This document shows, piece by piece, positions 60,146 through 64,000 of a DNA stretch of 64,000 nucleotides. Origin of the DNA: Zygnema cylindricum. Taxonomy: Eukaryota; Streptophyta; Zygnematophyceae; Zygnematales; Zygnemataceae. The stretch lies in assembly GCA_037447655.1 (NCBI GenBank), contig JBBHKE010003144.1:97612-161611 (forward strand), written 5' to 3'. Every line of letters starts with the position of its first letter. Within the stretch, counting starts at the first letter, position 1. A program made the translations under genes and the position numbers. The notes under the pieces were generated by a model that saw only the letters and a list, made by a program, of their open reading frames with translations, ran no database searches and was not told where the DNA came from.

Positions 60146-63100
60146 ATGGTGAAGCCAAATGCTTCTAAAACGAAGAAGCAAGAATGCATTCCGGAAGTCC
60201 AGGAAAAGAAAGAAAAAACCGGCTATATCGAAAGTCAAAATCAGAGACAGGAACTGAACCAAAATCAGTATCAGATTGAGGATCAGAAGCAAGAACTGAG
60301 GCAAATAAAAAAAAATGGATCTTGTGAAACAAATATTTCTTTGCCATTCCCAGCAATTCATTCTTCATTTGAAATCACTAAACACATACAACTACATTTA
60401 AAACAACAGACAATTTCGTGGTACTTTCCCAAAGCTTGTGATAAGGCTCATAAAAAGGAAGGTTCCGGGAATCCTCTTGCATTCCTCTCCTCTCAGAATA
60501 TTCCCATTAGAGGTGGCAAACTGACGCGTGAAGCTATAATTTTTAGTAAAGAATTCTGGTCTGCGAAAAAGAATTTTTTTGTTTATCCGGTCAGGGCACA
60601 CGTGAGAGCATTTTTGTTAGATAAGGAAGATCTACACTTACCATATGTGCCTCCTGTCAGTTTATTGCTGAAATTAGGGAGACCAACATCACATCTCTGT
60701 GAAGTTAATTTTTTGCAGATTGAGCTTTCACAGGTGTGATGAAATTGTTCCTCTTATCGTTAACCTTTTTGGTGATTGGTGTTTGCAATTTATTAAGCAA
60801 GTATTAGGGTTTTTTTTTTTAGCAAGCAAGGAATCAACGACATAAGCATTTGGTAGAGGAGGATTTTCAGGGTTGTTAATTTAGTATTGTGGTCAATTTT
60901 GCAATCTCTTTTTTTTTAAATGGGTTTAGGATGCTAGAAGATACAGACTTCTTGATTTCCGGTGATGACTTTAGGAAAACATCTACTTATGCCTTGCTTT
61001 TGCAGACTACTAAGCGAAATAATTCTTGACAAGATTCAATAGTTTGCAAAACTAAACTATTATTGTTTATGTCTGTACCTTGGTTTTTCTTTACATTTTC
61101 GGTTGATGTTGAAATGGTTCAGCATTCAACGCTTTTGGAGGCTACAGAAAAGAGTATAAAAAAATAGGTTCAATGGGTTTCAAAACCAATAATTATCGAT
61201 GTTTATATTTGCACCCTGGTTTCTTTTCACATTTTAGGTTGATGTTCCTCCTCTCCTTCAAATGGTCCGAGATCGTACGCTTTTGGAGGCTACAGGAAAG
61301 AGTAGAAGAAAATGGGGACCATTGCATGCAGCAAAGGCGCTTGGGAGATTAAATCAAGGTGAATATTTCCATTCCATTCCAGTTTTATCCATATGAATAT
61401 TCCATTTGTCTCGTCCTCTCCCTTCCCTCCTTCCTTCCCTCCCTCCTCCCTCCTCTCCTTCTCCTCCTCTCCTCCCTCCCCCTCTTTCCACCCCCCTCCT
61501 CCTCCCTCCCTCTCCTCCACTCTCCTCTCTTTCTCCCTCTTTCCTCTCCTCTCCACCCTCTCTCCCTCTCCTCCTCCTCCTCCTCCTCTCCCTCCCTCCT
61601 TCCTCCTCTACCTCTCCCCTCTTCCCCTCCTCCTCCCTCTCCCCTCCCTCTCCTCCCCCCCCTCCCTCCTCTCCTCCCTCCCTCTCCCTGCCCTCTTCCC
61701 CTCCCTGTCTTCCTCCTCTCCCCTAAAAATTTTTATTGAGAGGCAAAGAAGAACAGGAACTGTTTATGACAAAATCCAAATAATAATATTAATTCAAATA
61801 ATGCATTTAATAATCATTTGGAAGGTGGGAAATTTCAGGGTCTAAACTAATAAGTTTTCTCGATTATAACGATGCTTGGTATCTGGCTGAACTCCCAAAT
61901 ATTATTGCTAGCGCAGGCGCACCTGTAAGGACTTATCCCTTTTCTCCTCCTTCTCCTCTCCCTCTTCCTCTCCTTTCCCGCTCCCCTCCCCCTCCCTCCT
62001 CTCCTCCCCCCCTCGCACTCTCCTCCCCTCTCCCCTCTTCCCTGTCCGTTTCCCCCTTCTCTCTTCCAATCTTCCCTTTCCGTCTCCTCCAAATGTCCTG
62101 CAACGTATATGTATTTTTTATTTGGTCAACTTTGCAGGCTTTGACATCATCCTTTTGAGTATCTGAAAAATTGTATTTCACTACACCGCTAATCGTTATT
62201 AGTGTTAAGTTTTTTTCGCCACTTAAAACCTGTTTTCTTTGTGCACACTTGTCGGATTGTCAATTTGATGGTTGTTATTGGAAGGCAAGATTGTCACCTT
62301 CCTACTGGCGGTCTTTGATTAACAATCCGACAAGTGTGCACGGAGAAAAAATGTTTTAAGTGGCGAAAGAAACTTTAACGCTAATAACGATGAGCGGTGT
62401 AGTAGTTATAGTTATTTGACGAAATTATGTATAAACGGTATTACAAGGAATCAAAACATCTTTTTGATTCGCTCATTTTAAACCTGTTAAACTTTTGCAG
62501 GCTTTAAAGCTATCCTTTGAGTATTTAAAGGATGGTAGTCGATGGATGAAAGGTCGAATAGCAGCAGTTATAATTATTGACAAAATTGTAGTTAGTCAGT
62601 ATTACAAGGAACCAAAACTTTTTTTGACAGCGGCACAAACTCTCAAAGAAGTTCTTTGTCGACCATCTACCCAAGGATCTTTAGCTGTCGAAATCCTCTC
62701 CTCGAAGATATGGAGAAAAGCTCTCCAGATTTTTATGAATCCAACTAAGGTAATTACTTAAAACCTTATTGCCTTCTGTGTTCGACTGTTGAGTGGTTGT
62801 GTTTTTCCCATTTTCCTCTCTTCCTTTCTTGTCTTACTGGACAGGTGCTTGCTTTTATGTGATTATCAAAGTAATAATGTCATTATCTCATGTCTTTTCT
62901 CTTTGAATTATGTTTAATGGTCAGTTTTCAGATTTTTTGGTAATTTTTGGACCAGGTAAGATTTTTCTTTTGTTTTTCTACCTTGACTTAAATGCCAATA
63001 TCAGTTGTTACGGAGTCCTCATAGCATATATAGGCCATTCCGTGTAGTTATAATTTACATATAAAGGATACGGAAGCTTTTTTTTGTGTGCAGATACAGG

Positions 63101-63428
63101 AGTTCTGGTGTATCAGAAATTTTTCGTTCAGCTGCTTATGTAAATATGTAAAAACAAAGCATGATATTGGAAATCGAGAACCAAAGGAGGTTTGTGTTCA
63201 GAAAAAGAAGGCTAAATTACATTATGGGAATACAGGAGTGGAAGAAAATAAATGTTGGTGGGAGCCTCTCAAGGAAGGAAGCAAAAAGTTAATCGGAGAA
63301 CATCGACAAACACAAATTGGACCATCCATATTCCTCTGCAATTTTTGCAGTAGACTTGTATGCGTGGAGTGCTCAAAAAACTGCGAATTATGCAACCAAC
63401 GAACTTGCCACCTTTGCTTTACTTCAGA
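60146..63428 (+). CDS. protein with SIVA-type cysteine-rich domain (3' end beyond window or unresolved)
   Basis: Exons in consistent phase: 60146-60733, 61238-61358, 61839-61924, 62501-62749, 63094-63428, the last ending in phase 2 at a GTGAGT donor, so a further exon is expected. About 459 residues are seen. The N-terminal ~60 residues from MVKPNASKTKKQE are Lys/Gln/Glu-rich; the middle (about 200-350) is a helical, leucine-rich region (FLDYNDAWYLAELP, LTAAQTLKEVL) that I cannot assign. The end reads CNFCSRLVCVECSKNCELC, then NQRTCHLC. Its spacing C-x2-C-x4-C-x2-C-x3-C-x2-C-x4-C-x2-C is that of the zinc-binding C-terminus of SIVA proteins, preceded by LIGEHRQTQIGPS, where SIVA has a similar IGP stretch. 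SIVA in animals is a pro-apoptotic TNF-receptor-linked protein; the role here is unknown. Confidence 0.65.
61065..61170 (+). pseudogene. decayed tandem copy of exon 61238-61358
   Basis: The words TGTTTATGTCTGTACC, TTTCTTTACATTTTCGGTTG and CTTTTGGAGGCTACAG repeat the intron end and exon start found at 61200-61300. The acceptor AG is changed to CG (TTTTCGGTTGATG against TTTTAGGTTGATG), and an in-frame stop follows. It should be skipped in splicing. Confidence 0.8.
61420..61728 (+). repeat. CT-rich tract in SIVA-type gene intron
   Basis: About 300 bp of CCTCCCTCTCC words on the sense strand. A similar tract lies at 61933-62085 in the next intron. Confidence 0.8.
62128..62490 (+). pseudogene. 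decayed copy of exon 62501-62749, split by a MITE
   Basis: GCAGGCTTTGACATCATCC and TTTGAGTATCTGA at 62133-62165 copy the start of the true exon (GCAGGCTTTAAAGCTATCC, TTTGAGTATTTAA). After the MITE, GACGAAATTATG and TATTACAAGGAATCAAAAC at 62415-62460 copy an internal part of the exon. The copy has a stop and lacks the last half, so it is not expected to be used. Confidence 0.72.
62184..62399. mobile_element. TA-flanked foldback MITE
   Basis: The ends are CACCGCTAATCGTTATTAG and its reverse complement, with TA at 62182-62183 and 62400-62401. The inverted repeats extend inward through CGCCACTTAAAAC, GTGCACACTTGTCGGATTGT and beyond, so nearly the whole 216 bp folds into one hairpin. Confidence 0.9.
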
Positions 63429-64000
63429 GTGAGTTCTTCGCCTCCTTTTGTGGCGTGACTTTTGTCACGTCAGAGTCATTGTGAGAAGGGGAGATAAAGA
63501 GGGTTTTACTCATAGTTACCACATTCATTCTACAAATGTTCACCATTCGAGAAAATTCAGCAAATATATTCGGCAAAGATCGAATCTGCAAATTGATATT
63601 TTTAAAAATCAGAAAGGCGAGACACCAGCTTACAACGTCTTAATTATCTTTTTTTCGACATAAGAGGGTTTCGTTTGTGTTAAAGCTAATAATATGGCCT
63701 TCAAATTTTTCGACTGAAAATTATTGGGCCTTGTTTTCCACTAAACTTTTCCCCGTAAAGCTCAAATCAGCCTTTTGGGAAAATATTTGAGTGTGTCTGA
63801 ATGTTCCGGTAGTTTAGATAAGGAAAGGGATTTTTATGAGTATGGTTTTATCATTTAGAGGTTGGTGTGTTCCTCATCTGACTCAATGAACTTTGACTCC
63901 TTTGTTTATTGTATGCATGAACAAAGCCGGTGTTTTTCTTGAATTTTGGGTCCCCATTTCCCCCCTCCCCTTTCTGTCACTGCTTCTGGAATTGACCTGT
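63429..64000. other. intron or 3' region, next exon not found
   Basis: The SIVA-type gene should continue with a short exon after the donor at 63429. I found no convincing acceptor and cysteine-bearing frame before the window ends. Confidence 0.4.

Noticed and set aside
1-64000. CRISPR arrays, rRNA or tRNA genes, bacterial-type operons
   Set aside because: None seen; the DNA is eukaryotic nuclear, and all regular repeats are satellites, microsatellites or transposon ends.

Overview
This is a 64 kb piece of a nuclear genome from a green-lineage eukaryote. The evidence is spliced genes with GT-AG introns, a thylakoid protein of the plant photosystem II maintenance type (MPH1-like), a plant-type ADA2 with N-terminal MGRSR and C-terminal SWIRM, and a plant-type folylpolyglutamate synthase. 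Introns are long, the DNA is AT-rich, and non-coding DNA is full of terminal-inverted-repeat transposons and CT/GA, GAT and AT tracts. A streptophyte (land plant or charophyte alga) fits; I cannot name the species.

Layout. 1-2830: non-coding, with decayed elements and one terminal-inverted-repeat element. 3053-11317 (+): a complete ADA2 transcriptional adaptor, 13 exons, 635 residues, all splice phases consistent. 11087-16915: a tandem duplication of the ADA2 3' end and flank, carrying a hAT-like element, a nested GGG/CCC-ended element and a TA-flanked MITE. 17540-19060: a 1.5 kb pyrimidine tract. 19578-21339 (+): an MPH1-like gene, 3 exons, 235 residues. 23283-25390: a ~285 bp CCAAT-rich tandem repeat broken by a nested transposon. 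26076-28116 (+): a gene for an acidic, disordered protein. 28917-29203: a CT run, a 10-N gap, then a 203 bp segment that is the exact reverse, not the reverse complement, of 29340-29542. 29206-31604 (-): an inverted copy of ADA2 exons 1-3. 31603-37700: transposons, a ~188 bp tandem repeat, GAT and AT repeats and a GCGCGTGCATGC minisatellite. 37751-42850 (+): a HAD-family protein that has lost active-site residues. 44102-44768: a PIF/Harbinger-like element. 45619-58746 (-): folylpolyglutamate synthase, 14 recognised exons, with one expected central exon not found. 60146 onward (+): a gene ending in a SIVA-type cysteine-rich domain, running off the window.

The genes are unrelated housekeeping loci (chromatin adaptor, PSII maintenance, folate polyglutamylation, HAD protein); nothing suggests an operon or a gene cluster system. 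The striking content is structural: the mirror-image sequence beside the gap (almost certainly an assembly artefact, affecting how the inverted ADA2 copy should be read), three element families sharing CATAG...CTATG ends and 8 bp target duplications, a second family flanked by TA with internal empty-site proof, and repeated small duplications across exon boundaries in three genes.
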